Assembly (NCBI GenBank): GCA_001314845.1
Contig: LJZQ01000031.1
Span: 1 to 39,701, forward strand
Direction of reading: 5' to 3'
Origin: Marinobacter excellens HL-55
GTDB taxonomy: Bacteria > Pseudomonadota > Gammaproteobacteria > Pseudomonadales > Oleiphilaceae
DNA: 39,701 nucleotides
Of this stretch, positions 7,973 through 15,917 are shown piece after piece. The stretch's first letter is position 1. The number at the start of each line of letters is the position of its first letter. The translations under genes and the position numbers were made by a program. A model generated the notes under the pieces. It worked only from the letters and a program-made list of their open reading frames with translations. It was not told where the DNA came from and made no database searches.

Positions 7973-10335
7973 TGCCAGCGTCCAGCCCTTTACTCTCTGC
8001 TGAAAAAAACGGTTCTCAAACTGATTGGTATAAGTTCACAACAGAGGCATGTGGCCGTATCGCGCCAACCTGGCCACTTGATCAGATCAACGCGATAAAC
8101 CCATTTTGGGAAATGCGCGATCAGTCGGTTACGCAGGTCGCTGCTCGCATGGCCGCACTGAACGGCACATGTTATTTAAATCAGGATGCGTTGGTCAGAG
8201 GCCCTGCACAAGACAGCACGGTACATTCGGTCAGCATGCCGGACCACTGGCGTAATTTGAGTGCCCAGCTTGATCGTCATCGGGATACGGCTCATCAGGT
8301 TGGTTGGCAGGAAGAAATTGTGCACCAGATCAGCCAGTTTTGCGGCGATTACTTCCAGCGTCTGGATTCAGGTGAATTCGAAGCCAGCGCCCAGCATCTC
8401 TATCTCAGCTGGCTTGAAATGACTCGCTCTGATCGTGGCATTGCCATTGTGATGGGCGAACCCTCGTTACCGAGCCAGTTCCGTGTTTTACCGGATCAGC
8501 TTGATAATCTGATAGCCGACGCTTTTGATGCACTCGCCGTGTGTGGGGAGCATGTGGCAGAGTATGCCCACGCACTTTTACTGGATATCAACGGTTGGTC
8601 ATCCTGGGCTGCTCACCTGCGTTGGCAGGCAAGACTAAAGGATCGCGAGGACGATCTTTTACCGGGGCTCCTTGCGATTCGTCTGGCTTGGGAACTGGCG
8701 CTATGGCGGCATGTCCAGCAGATTGGTGGCTCCATTTTCGCTGAGCTCAAACAACGATGGGTCAGCCAATGGCAGGCTTGGCCTTCGATGTTGGAGGCCC
8801 ACGAACGCTCCCAGGCTATCGGGTGGCAGTTGCAGCAACAGGCGGAATTCGCCTATCAGCAAAAGATGGCTGATAAACTGCTTGCTGCGCCAGCCGACGA
8901 AGTAACCGTCGACCAATCACCGAAGCTGCAGGCAGCCTTTTGCATCGATGTGCGCTCGGAGGTCTTTCGCCGCGCACTGGAAGCTCAGGACCCCAATATC
9001 CAGACGCTGGGATTTGCGGGCTTCTTCGGGCTGCCGATTGCGTATCAGCCCCGGGGCACAGAATTCCGCCGCCCCCAACTGCCAGGACTGCTCGCGCCTT
9101 CGCTCGAAGTCACTGAAACAGAATCGTCTGCAGGAGTTTGTCGCCACACGATGGCCAGCCATTCTCACTGGACGAAATTCACTAGCTCAGCGCCAGCAAG
9201 CTTCAGCTTTATCGAAAGCTTTGGCATTGCCAGCCTGGGCCGGCTAGTAAAAAACACCTTTCTGGGCGATAAAGCCAGGCACCCTGTGAACGGGCTTCAC
9301 AAGGGATCAGCCGAATTTGAGATACGGCGGAACGGGGTTTTACTGAGCACACAGGAAAAAGCCGAGCTGGTGGCAGGCATTCTCCGGGCTATGTCCCTGA
9401 CCCGTCAGTTTGCAGCTACCGTGCTTTTAGTAGGTCATGGCAGCAGCACTCGCAACAATCCGCACGCGACCGGTCTGGACTGCGGTGCCTGCGGCGGACA
9501 AACAGGCTCGGTGAATGCGCGTGTGCTCGCCTACCTGCTTAACGACTCTGGCGTGCGCGAAGCCTTGGCAGATCAGGGGCTCTTAATACCGCAAGAAACC
9601 CGGTTTATTGGTGCGCTGCATGACACGACGACAGACGAAGTGTTTTGCGCCGGGGAGGTCCCGCAGGAAATACTGGAGTTTCTTCGACGCGCGGGGCAAC
9701 AAGCGCGTCGCGAGCGTGCCGGTCGCCTGGGGCTCGACACCGTCGCTGATCTTGACGGGGCCATCAAACGGCGCAGTCAGGATTGGTCGGAAGTGCGCCC
9801 CGAATGGGGGCTGGCGGGCAATGCCAGCCTGATAGTGGCCCCGCGTTCACGAACGCGGCATCTGAATCTGGAGGGGCGCAGTTTCCTGCATGATTACCGC
9901 TGGTGCGATGATGACGGCTTCCGGATTCTGGAACTGATTATGACCGCGCCGATGCTGGTGACCCACTGGATTAACTTTCAGTACTACGCCTCGGTGACGG
10001 ACAACGTTCGTTATGGCAGCGGTAACAAAGTTCTGCACAATGTCGTTGGTGGTCATCTTGGGGTTTTTGAAGGCAACGGGGGCGATTTACGAATCGGCCT
10101 GCCGCTGCAGTCGGTTCACGATGGGCAAAAGTGGGTTCATGAACCCCTTCGGCTGAACGTTTACCTGGCAGCGCCCAGAGAAGCCATTGCCGACGTTGCC
10201 AACCGACACCCGGCGGTGCGGGAGCTTATCGATAATGACTGGTTATACCTGTTCCGGCTGGATGATGAGCAGGGCACTATCGAACGCTTCTATCACAAGC
10301 AGTGGGTGACCGAGGCAGGGGCGGCCAGCCTGTAA
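7972..10335 (+). CDS. dabA: DabA, zinc-dependent inorganic-carbon transporter subunit (DUF2309/UPF0753)
   Basis: 787 aa, soluble, with beta-carbonic-anhydrase-like chemistry. The four predicted zinc ligands are visible: C324 and D326 in FCIDVRSE, H489 in LLVGHGSS, and C504 in GLDCGACGG. Their spacing (two residues between C and D, fifteen between H and C) matches what I recall for the Halothiobacillus DabA. With DabB it accumulates bicarbonate in the cytoplasm by vectorial CO2 hydration powered by the cation gradient. No RuBisCO, carboxysome gene or LysR regulator is visible nearby, so here it more likely supplies bicarbonate to anaplerotic or biosynthetic carboxylations. It is translationally coupled to dabB. 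Confidence 0.93.
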   Translation: MPASSPLLSAEKNGSQTDWYKFTTEACGRIAPTWPLDQINAINPFWEMRDQSVTQVAARMAALNGTCYLNQDALVRGPAQDSTVHSVSMPDHWRNLSAQLDRHRDTAHQVGWQEEIVHQISQFCGDYFQRLDSGEFEASAQHLYLSWLEMTRSDRGIAIVMGEPSLPSQFRVLPDQLDNLIADAFDALAVCGEHVAEYAHALLLDINGWSSWAAHLRWQARLKDREDDLLPGLLAIRLAWELALWRHVQQIGGSIFAELKQRWVSQWQAWPSMLEAHERSQAIGWQLQQQAEFAYQQKMADKLLAAPADEVTVDQSPKLQAAFCIDVRSEVFRRALEAQDPNIQTLGFAGFFGLPIAYQPRGTEFRRPQLPGLLAPSLEVTETESSAGVCRHTMASHSHWTKFTSSAPASFSFIESFGIASLGRLVKNTFLGDKARHPVNGLHKGSAEFEIRRNGVLLSTQEKAELVAGILRAMSLTRQFAATVLLVGHGSSTRNNPHATGLDCGACGGQTGSVNARVLAYLLNDSGVREALADQGLLIPQETRFIGALHDTTTDEVFCAGEVPQEILEFLRRAGQQARRERAGRLGLDTVADLDGAIKRRSQDWSEVRPEWGLAGNASLIVAPRSRTRHLNLEGRSFLHDYRWCDDDGFRILELIMTAPMLVTHWINFQYYASVTDNVRYGSGNKVLHNVVGGHLGVFEGNGGDLRIGLPLQSVHDGQKWVHEPLRLNVYLAAPREAIADVANRHPAVRELIDNDWLYLFRLDDEQGTIERFYHKQWVTEAGAASL

Positions 10336-10363
10336 TGCAGCAGAAAAAGCAGCAAGGGTATTT

Positions 10364-11188
10364 TTGATGACAATCTGGAATGGTCGTGCGGCTATCCTGC
10401 TGACTCAGCACCAGAAATTACCGGCTGTATCTCCTGCGTTGGCGAGCCTCGGCATTCATGTTACTGGCTCTCAGGTGATTGATACAGACACACTGGGCAC
10501 TTTTACTCGAGACATCGACAGAGTTGCCAGCCAGAGAGAAACAGCTTTGAAAAAGGCAACCATTGCGGCAAATCAGAAGACTGGCTGCCTTGGTCTTGGA
10601 AGCGAAGGTGCGTTCGGAGGCGGTTTTTTTTGTATAAATCTTGAAATAGTTTGTCTATTCGACCCTAAACATCAGCTCGTTCTTTATGGCGAATATTCGG
10701 CGCCCTTCGGTCTTGAACAGTCTCTCATTGGTTCAAAACAGGAGCTATTGGAAATCCTGGATCGATGCCCCGTTGGACAGGGTCTGGTCATGAGGCCGGA
10801 ACGAAACGACCACCCGGAAATGCACAAGGGATTGTCTGATCGTGAGCACATCATCGAAACCTATGAACGAATGAAGCGGCAATCAGCGTCAGGCCAGATT
10901 TTTGTCGAGTATGATCTGCGGGCTCACCAATCAGTCAATCGCATGGCCAACATCCGTAAAGCCGCGGAGAATCTTGGTGAAAAGATGCAAAGTTTTTGTC
11001 CTGGCTGTCAGAGTGCTGGGTTCTGGATGACCGCTATCGAGCCCGGCCTTCGCTGCCGGGACTGTGATGCGCCAACGGATCGTCCGAAGGCCGCTGTTTG
11101 GTCTTGCCCAGCGTGCAATTATCAAGAAGCTCGCCCTGTAAAATCAGAGACTACAGGCCCCGAGTTTTGCCCATACTGTAATCCGTGA
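10364..11188 (+). CDS. DUF6671 family protein with C-terminal zinc-ribbon cysteines
   Basis: 274 aa. The N-terminal domain has motifs I associate with DUF6671: an H-x-K element (TQHQK), DTDTLGTFTRDIDR, GSEGAFGG, and further on EYDLRAHQSVNRM. The C-terminus carries four CxxC pairs (CPGC 212-215, CRDC 231-234, CPAC 248-251, CPYC 269-272), enough for two zinc ribbons. No biochemical function is known to me. The gene starts 28 bp after dabA, and its stop overlaps the start of the Sua5-type gene by 4 nt (GTGA), so it is probably coupled to threonylcarbamoyl-AMP synthesis. The ribbons suggest binding of RNA or protein, perhaps tRNA; that part is inference. Confidence 0.8.
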   Translation: MMTIWNGRAAILLTQHQKLPAVSPALASLGIHVTGSQVIDTDTLGTFTRDIDRVASQRETALKKATIAANQKTGCLGLGSEGAFGGGFFCINLEIVCLFDPKHQLVLYGEYSAPFGLEQSLIGSKQELLEILDRCPVGQGLVMRPERNDHPEMHKGLSDREHIIETYERMKRQSASGQIFVEYDLRAHQSVNRMANIRKAAENLGEKMQSFCPGCQSAGFWMTAIEPGLRCRDCDAPTDRPKAAVWSCPACNYQEARPVKSETTGPEFCPYCNP

Positions 11189-12207
11189 GCGTTATGCCTG
11201 ACACGATTAAATTAGATGCTTCGCAACCCGCTGATCTTGAACACGCTGCTGCTATTCTGAGGGCTGGCAATCTTGTCGCAATGCCGACTGAGACCGTCTA
11301 CGGTCTGGCGGCTGATGCCAGTAATATCGAGGCCGTTCGCAGAGTTTTCGAAGCAAAGCAACGGCCTGTTGGGCACCCACTGATTGTGCATGTTGCAGAT
11401 CCTGAGCGGATAGCGCTTTGGGTTGAAAAGGTGCCAGACACGGCGCGGCGACTTATCGAAAAATACTGGCCGGGGCCTCTCACCCTGTTACTGCCAAAGA
11501 AAGGGGATGTTAGCGATTTCATCACTGGCAGCCATCCGGGTGTAGCAGTTCGCATGCCGGCACACCCAGCAACCCTGAAAACTATGGGGTTGCTTGGCAG
11601 AGATCTTGTCGCGCCGTCAGCAAATCCATATGGCAGAATCAGTCCGACCTCTGCGGAGCATGTTCTGTCGGGCCTGTCTGGCAAAATTGAGGCCGTTCTC
11701 GATGGCGGTGATTGTTCGGTGGGAATCGAATCTACCATTCTTGACCTGACCGGTGGGAAACACGTAATAGCCAGGCCAGGGCAGATAGCAGGGAGTGATA
11801 TCGAAGATTTCCTCGGGTTTAAACTTTCTCCAAACCTTACATCTCAGCATGCTGTACCGGGTAGCGTAAAACGACACTATCAGCCAGTTACGCACACCGT
11901 TGGTTTAGCGGCCCATCGGTTTTCCGAATTGTTGCCCAGACTAGTACCGGATGGCGAGAGGGTGGGTGTCATCTGGTGGCAATCGCCTCCGGGCGATCGT
12001 GCATCCGAATCTATCAGGCTCGGAGCTACGGTCGACGAATACGGACGAATGCTCTACACCGCTATGCATTCGATGGACCGGGCAAACGTTGACCGGATTG
12101 TGATCGAATTGCCACCCCAAGAGCCTAGATGGTCAGCTATCTGTGACCGGTTGGCGCGGGCTTGCAACGAACAATTCCATGGGGATTTAGAGGGTTCGAG
12201 TCGCTGA
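11185..12207 (+). CDS. sua5: L-threonylcarbamoyladenylate synthase, Sua5 type (long form)
   Basis: 340 aa. It catalyses Thr + HCO3- + ATP to threonylcarbamoyl-AMP, the first step of t6A37 synthesis on ANN-decoding tRNAs. The YrdC domain (about 10-205) shows MPTETVYGLA, KQRPVGHPLIVHV, YWPGPLTLLLP, RMPAHP and SANPYGRISPTSAEHV. The linker motif PGSVKRHYQP and a following C-terminal domain identify the two-domain Sua5 form rather than the short TsaC usual in gammaproteobacteria, so a separate TsaC may exist elsewhere. The start is GTG at 11185, overlapping the DUF6671 stop; ATG at 11194 is an alternative. Being downstream of a bicarbonate uptake system is notable because bicarbonate is its substrate. 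Confidence 0.9.
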   Translation: MSVMPDTIKLDASQPADLEHAAAILRAGNLVAMPTETVYGLAADASNIEAVRRVFEAKQRPVGHPLIVHVADPERIALWVEKVPDTARRLIEKYWPGPLTLLLPKKGDVSDFITGSHPGVAVRMPAHPATLKTMGLLGRDLVAPSANPYGRISPTSAEHVLSGLSGKIEAVLDGGDCSVGIESTILDLTGGKHVIARPGQIAGSDIEDFLGFKLSPNLTSQHAVPGSVKRHYQPVTHTVGLAAHRFSELLPRLVPDGERVGVIWWQSPPGDRASESIRLGATVDEYGRMLYTAMHSMDRANVDRIVIELPPQEPRWSAICDRLARACNEQFHGDLEGSSR

Positions 12208-12329
12208 CCCCGGAGGGCACTATTCTGGCTCGGTTTAGAGTGATGTGGATCGGGTTAATGCCTAACTTCTGGTTTGGACTGTCCGCAATTGGACACGTCA
12301 TCCGCTCGTAGCGGGGAACACCCCCTTAC

Positions 12330-12443
12330 TTAGTCGGTTGAGATCATCGATTTCCGATGGCTGGCCGGAACGTTCCGGTCGATCACCAGTACATCGCCGT
12401 CACGGATTTCAGCCCTATTTTGCCGGACACCGCCCTACCAGAT
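12330..12443 (-). pseudogene. Remnant of an UmuD/LexA-type S24 peptidase
   Basis: Read on the minus strand, codons from about 12413 to 12333 give AEIRDGDVLVIDR followed by NVPASH, which aligns by eye with the UmuD segment ISDGDLLIVD...ITASH. The frame ends at a TAA at 12330-12332. The preceding Ser-Met cleavage region is only hinted at in another frame (AVSGKIG), and the Lys-containing half is missing. It is too short and broken to be functional. It is probably a leftover of a mobile or SOS-mutagenesis module (umuDC) lost from this spot. Confidence 0.5.
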
Positions 12444-12490
12444 CCGTGAGGCTCAGAGAGGTAACTTTGAGAAAGACCCGGTTGCCATAA

Positions 12491-12895
12491 AAGCACTCTT
12501 GCGCAGGCCGATGCCCGCTTACCGAGCTTGGGCTCTCACGCTTTTGCCATTTCATGCTTGAAGCGGCCGTCGATCAGGCGGAATACGTTTCTGATTTGCT
12601 GGAACTGCAATCAATGAAGAGGAAGATTGAGGACTGCGTGGCGTCCCGTGGCGATCTGAAGCCTGCCGCCAAGTGGGTTCTTTATCAGGCTTTCATTCAG
12701 GGTTCGATTTCCCGCGCAGATGCGCTGGGTCTGACCGCTGAGCATGAGGAGCGGACAGCGCGGCGTTTGCTCAAAAAACTGCGCGACGAAGGGTTGCTGA
12801 TTGATGTCGACCCAAGGGACAGTCGTTCACCTTTGCTCTGGGCTGTGCCAGAACGCGCGGAAACGAAGTATTTTCCCAAGCTATCGCCACAGTAA
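12491..12895 (+). pseudogene. C-terminal remnant of a Fic family protein
   Basis: The frame from 12491, just after an in-frame TAA, reads through GRCPLTELGLSRFCHFM and AAVDQAEYVSDLLEL into a winged-helix end (ALGLTAEHEERTARRLLKKL, DEGLLIDVDP, YFPKLSP). This matches the segment that follows the Fic catalytic core in Fic-HTH proteins. The HPFxxGNGR AMPylation motif and everything before it are absent. An ATG at 12554 could start a 113-aa HTH-only product, but recognisable family sequence continues upstream of it without a start codon, so truncation is the better reading. Confidence 0.7.
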
Positions 12896-12979
12896 GTAGG
12901 GTCAAACGTGAGGGGAGTAGAGAAGTGCGTGAAGCTTTTCCGGTTGGAATGATGGTGAGCCGAGGGAGGATTGACTCAC

Positions 12980-13066
12980 AACGCTTTGGGCGCGTTGCTC
13001 GGGGCTTCGCCCCAGCTTCGCTGCGCTGCGGCGCCCAAACTGCTGGCGCAGTTTGTCGAACCGGAG
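12980..13066. repeat. GC-rich hairpin cluster downstream of tRNA-Arg
   Basis: The stretch contains several self-complementary units in a row, including GGGGC-TTC-GCCCC and a perfect 8-bp stem CAAACTGC/GCAGTTTG with a 4-nt loop near 13037-13056. It encodes nothing convincing. It resembles intergenic repeats seen in related genomes (a memory-based impression) and sits at the tRNA-proximal edge of the gene-remnant region. Confidence 0.45.
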
Positions 13067-13096
13067 GTTCTGCATCTACCCTTGAGCAAACCAGAG

Positions 13097-13137
13097 TTCC
13101 ATAAAAAAGCCCACGCAAGGTGGGCTTTTTTATGGAA
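13097..13137. terminator. Perfect 18-bp palindromic terminator, bidirectional
   Basis: The arms 13097-13114 and 13120-13137 are exactly complementary around a 5-nt loop: a GCCCAC/GTGGGC core, then A6/T6, then TTCCAT/ATGGAA. Read on the minus strand it begins 3 nt after the tRNA-Arg CCA end and supplies a U tract, so it is the tRNA terminator. It works equally on the plus strand against read-through from the Fic remnant. Confidence 0.9.
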
Positions 13138-13139
13138 TA

Positions 13140-13216
<77 letters not shown>

Positions 13217-13305
13217 ATTCGAAACTGATGATTGCTCGTCAATTTCGAGTGCGCAATCTTACGTGCGCCGGGGGCTTCTGTCCAGCCCTGCGGAGCAAGT
13301 CGATT

Positions 13306-13851
13306 TCAGCGGATGGGCAGGCGCTGGTCCGGGGTTATGCTGACCAGATCTTTATCGGTACTGAAGGTCGCTTCGCCGTCCTGTACTGACACCTGAAACG
13401 TCATTGATCGCTCAACCAGGCCTGCCAATGCGGCGGTGCTCTCGGCGGGCAGGTCGACGATGGTCAGGTTGCCAAATCGTTCCAGCTTGCTATGGTGTTT
13501 GTCCCACCACACAGGCACGGCGCGGCCGCCATGGGTGTAAAGAATGACCTGTTGTGAGCGATTGCAGGATTTGCGTATCCGATCCTCATCGGGCAGGCCC
13601 AGATCTATCCAGAGCTCGATTTCGTCTGACAGGGATTTCTGCCAGAGCTCCGGTTCGTCATCGGTGCTCAGGCCTCGACAAAACTCCAACGTGTCTTTGG
13701 CGTTCAGGGCGAACGCCAGTAGCCGGATCATCATGCGCTCGTCGTTTTCCGACGGGTGGCGGGCAATGGTCAGGTGGTGGTCAGCATAATAGTGCCTGTC
13801 CATATCCGCGATATGGAGTGTGGCTTTGAAGATCGTGGCTTTCAGTGCCAT
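13306..13851 (-). CDS. yaeQ: YaeQ family protein
   Basis: 181 aa, the normal YaeQ length. It opens with the typical MALKATIFKATLHIADMDR, with HHLTIARHPSENDERMMIRL further on, and then LWIDLGLPDEDRIRKSC, YTHG and VWWDK, which follow the family throughout. YaeQ has a PD-(D/E)XK nuclease-like fold; the acidic and lysine positions are compatible, but an enzymatic role is not established. In E. coli it was linked to suppression of an RfaH haemolysin-transcription defect. The gene lies alone between the tRNA and the divergent lrgA, so context adds little. Confidence 0.92.
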   Translation of the reverse strand: MALKATIFKATLHIADMDRHYYADHHLTIARHPSENDERMMIRLLAFALNAKDTLEFCRGLSTDDEPELWQKSLSDEIELWIDLGLPDEDRIRKSCNRSQQVILYTHGGRAVPVWWDKHHSKLERFGNLTIVDLPAESTAALAGLVERSMTFQVSVQDGEATFSTDKDLVSITPDQRLPIR

Positions 13852-13920
13852 TGAGCGTCCTGTGTTTTCGTGAGCAGGGCATTAGTGTAGAGCAATTTTG
13901 ATGTGGCAGGGCATAGCGGC

Positions 13921-14295
13921 ATGGTGATGTTGCGGGGATTTCTGGTTCTGGTGGTGTTTTTTCTGCTGGGCGAGGCGGTTCGGGTGTTCGCGGGAATGCC
14001 CGTGAGCGGCGGCGTATTGGGTATGGTAATGGCCACCGTAACGCTGATGGTGCGTGGGCGCGTTAGCACGGAGCTGGCGACGGCCAGCCAGGGGTTGATC
14101 TCGATATTGGTGCTGTTGATTACGCCGGGTGTGGTGGGCGTGTTTTTTATCGCGGATCAGTTTTCCGGGCACTGGGCCACGGTGTTGGTGGCTCTGGTCA
14201 TTGGCACCTTATTGAGCGTGTTCACTACCTTGCTGCTGATGAAGAAGATGGCCGCGCTTGGCAAGGAGGGCGGCAGCCATGACCGATCAGCCTGA
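13921..14295 (+). CDS. lrgA: LrgA/CidA family membrane protein (holin-like)
   Basis: About 124 aa with four hydrophobic segments: FLVLVVFFLLGEAVRVF, GVLGMVMATVTLMV, GLISILVLLITPGVVGVFF and WATVLVALVIGTLLSVFTTLLLM. The G-x-P-V-S-G-x-V-x-G-M motif after helix 1 (AGMPVSGGVLGMV) is characteristic. LrgA/CidA proteins act with LrgB/CidB in the inner membrane and are tied to murein hydrolase control, cell death and, in some bacteria, pyruvate or glycolate transport. I prefer the ATG at 13921, with AGGG upstream; a GTG at 13903 extends the frame by six residues, and ATG 13927 is also possible. It overlaps lrgB by 17 nt, so the pair is coupled. Confidence 0.88.
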   Translation: MVMLRGFLVLVVFFLLGEAVRVFAGMPVSGGVLGMVMATVTLMVRGRVSTELATASQGLISILVLLITPGVVGVFFIADQFSGHWATVLVALVIGTLLSVFTTLLLMKKMAALGKEGGSHDRSA

Positions 14296-15004
14296 GATTG
14301 TTACTTCATTGATGTCGGTATGGACCGCCAGCCCGCTACTCTCCGTGGCACTGACTCTGGGTGCCTTTATTGTAGCCCAATGGTTGTTCGTCCGTTTTAA
14401 GCGGCCGCTCTGGATGCCCCCGGTGATGATCGCGGCGCTGCTGCTGGCGGCGGTTGTTGCCCTGACCGGTCTGGGATTTGAGCGTTACGAGCAGGGCGCG
14501 CGCTGGTTAACGGTGCTGTTGGGCCCGGCAACGGTGGCCCTGGGCATTCCGTTGTATCAACAGATGCATCACATTCGGGCGCTTTGGCGGCCGATTCTGG
14601 TCACCCTGCCATTAGCGGCTACTTTGGCTGCGGCCTATGCCCTGGGTATTGCCTGGTTGATGGGTGCCACGCCTGAGGTGCTGGCATCCCTGGCGCCCAA
14701 ATCCGTCACTGCGCCTATTGCGATGGGCATTACCGAGGAGTTGGGCGGTTCGGTCTCGCTGACGCTGGGCGGCCTGTTGATCACCGGTGTGCTGGCATCG
14801 CTGTTTGTGGACTGGTGTACGCGGTGGCTCAAGATTACCGATGACCGGGTTGTCGGCTTCGCACTCGGGTTGAATGGTCACGCTATTGGCACCGCCAGAG
14901 CTTTCGAGATCAGCCACACAGCGGGTGCCTTTGCCTCTTTGGGCATGGGGCTGACCGGGGTGTTTACGGCGCTGTTCTTGCCGTTGGCATTTCTGCTGTT
15001 CTGA
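14279..15004 (+). CDS. lrgB: LrgB/CidB family membrane protein
   Basis: 241 aa with multiple membrane segments, the partner of LrgA. Family landmarks include RFKRPLWMPPVMIAALLL, LGPATVALGIPLYQQ, the highly conserved LAPKSVTAPIAMGITEELGG, and GFALGLNGHAIGTARAFE near the C-terminus. The start is the ATG at 14279, preceded by a strong AGGAGGG site inside the end of lrgA; the longer frame from a TTG at 14258 is not needed. No LytSR or LysR regulator is nearby, so regulation is not apparent. Known functions range from antiholin to pyruvate/glycolate export, and sequence alone does not choose between them. Confidence 0.92.
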   Translation: MTDQPEIVTSLMSVWTASPLLSVALTLGAFIVAQWLFVRFKRPLWMPPVMIAALLLAAVVALTGLGFERYEQGARWLTVLLGPATVALGIPLYQQMHHIRALWRPILVTLPLAATLAAAYALGIAWLMGATPEVLASLAPKSVTAPIAMGITEELGGSVSLTLGGLLITGVLASLFVDWCTRWLKITDDRVVGFALGLNGHAIGTARAFEISHTAGAFASLGMGLTGVFTALFLPLAFLLF

Positions 15005-15036
15005 TACAAAACTTTGCGTAAATTCTGCGCAAGTGG

Positions 15037-15070
15037 TTGCAATTCGTTTTCTGAATGATAATAATTACCA
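15037..15070 (+). promoter_or_regulatory. bfd promoter overlapped by a Fur-like box
   Basis: TTGCAA at 15037-15042 and AATAAT at 15060-15065, with a 17-nt spacer, form a credible sigma-70 promoter. The sequence TGATAATAATTACCA at 15056-15070 matches the 7-1-7 Fur consensus (TGATAATnATTATCA) at all defined positions but one and covers the -10 element. That is the arrangement expected for iron repression of bfd. Confidence 0.75.
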
Positions 15071-15090
15071 CTAACATTTCATTGTTAGTG
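15069..15090 (+). promoter_or_regulatory. Perfect 8-bp inverted repeat just before the bfd ribosome binding site
   Basis: CACTAACA (15069-15076) and TGTTAGTG (15083-15090) flank TTTCAT. The right arm abuts the GAGAG ribosome binding site of bfd. It could be an mRNA hairpin in the leader or a second protein-binding operator adjoining the Fur box; the sequence does not decide. Confidence 0.6.
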
Positions 15091-15100
15091 AGAGCCTCCT

Positions 15101-15307
15101 ATGTACGTGTGCCTTTGCGTTGGCGTGACAGACAGAGAAATCCGCAAAGCAGCGGATGACGGCATTAGCTCCATGCGCCAATTGGGTAAAGAGCTGGGTG
15201 TCGGCCGGCAATGCGGCCGCTGCGCCTGCACGGCCCGGGAAATTCTCAGAGAAGCCCGCTCCCCGGATTACATGGCGCTCGCTAATATGCTGGCTCAACC
15301 GGCCTGA
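15101..15307 (+). CDS. bfd: Bacterioferritin-associated ferredoxin
   Basis: 68 aa, typical Bfd. The four [2Fe-2S] ligands are C4 and C6 (YVCLCVGV) and C38 and C41 (RQCGRC). Bfd docks on bacterioferritin and passes electrons to the core to release stored iron under iron limitation. The gene starts at an ATG with a GAGAG site, sits behind a promoter covered by a Fur-like box, and is followed 124 bp later by bfr, its partner. Fur control would raise Bfd when iron is scarce, which fits its role. Confidence 0.96.
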   Translation: MYVCLCVGVTDREIRKAADDGISSMRQLGKELGVGRQCGRCACTAREILREARSPDYMALANMLAQPA

Positions 15308-15431
15308 ACCCCCCTCTTTTTGGGTGACCAGCAGACCGGCGATTGAGTCTGTCTCGCATCCGACATTTTTTATCGCTGCCAAACCGGCTATCCTGTTTAA
15401 CTGACGAAGAAACAAATCAAGGATTCCGGTT

Positions 15432-15908
15432 ATGAAAGGCGATAAGAAAGTTATTCAGTTCCTCAATAAAGTGCTGGCCAATGAGCTGACGGCAATCAAT
15501 CAGTACTTCCTGCATTCGCGCATGTACAAGGATTGGGGCATTACCAAGCTGGCCGCCAAAGAGTATGAAGAGTCCATTGACGAAATGAAGCATGCTGATC
15601 AGCTGATCGAACGCATTCTGTTTCTCGAAGGGCTGCCCAACCTGCAAGACCTGAACAAGCTGATGATTGGTGAGAACGTCCAGGAGATGATCGAGTGCGA
15701 TCTGAAACTGGAGCACCTCGCTCACACGGACCTGAAAGACGCCGTTATCTATTGCGAACAGGTACAGGACTTCACCAGCCGCGAACTGTTCCGCAGTATC
15801 CTCGATAGCGAAGAAGAGCACATCGACTGGCTCGAAACCCAACTGGAAATGATTTCCCAGATGGGCATCCAGAACTATATCCAGCTTCAATCCTCTGCCG
15901 CGGAGTAA
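15432..15908 (+). CDS. bfr: Bacterioferritin (haem-binding, M52 present)
   Basis: 158 aa, the E. coli Bfr length. Diiron ferroxidase ligands E18, E51, H54 and the later EEEHIDW pair are present, and the haem-ligating methionine M52 is in [21 protein letters not shown]. The 24-subunit cage oxidises Fe(II) and stores ferric mineral. It is in tandem with bfd but separated by 124 bp, so it may have its own promoter, sensible because bfr and bfd are often needed under opposite iron conditions. The phosphomannomutase gene starts 9 bp after its stop, so the two may be cotranscribed. Confidence 0.96.
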   Translation: MKGDKKVIQFLNKVLANELTAINQYFLHSRMYKDWGITKLAAKEYEESIDEMKHADQLIERILFLEGLPNLQDLNKLMIGENVQEMIECDLKLEHLAHTDLKDAVIYCEQVQDFTSRELFRSILDSEEEHIDWLETQLEMISQMGIQNYIQLQSSAAE

Positions 15909-15917
15909 ACACGGACA

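Noticed and set aside
12554..12895. A standalone 113-aa HTH regulator
   Set aside because: Fic-family sequence continues upstream of the ATG in the same frame, so it reads as a truncated Fic protein and not an independent gene.
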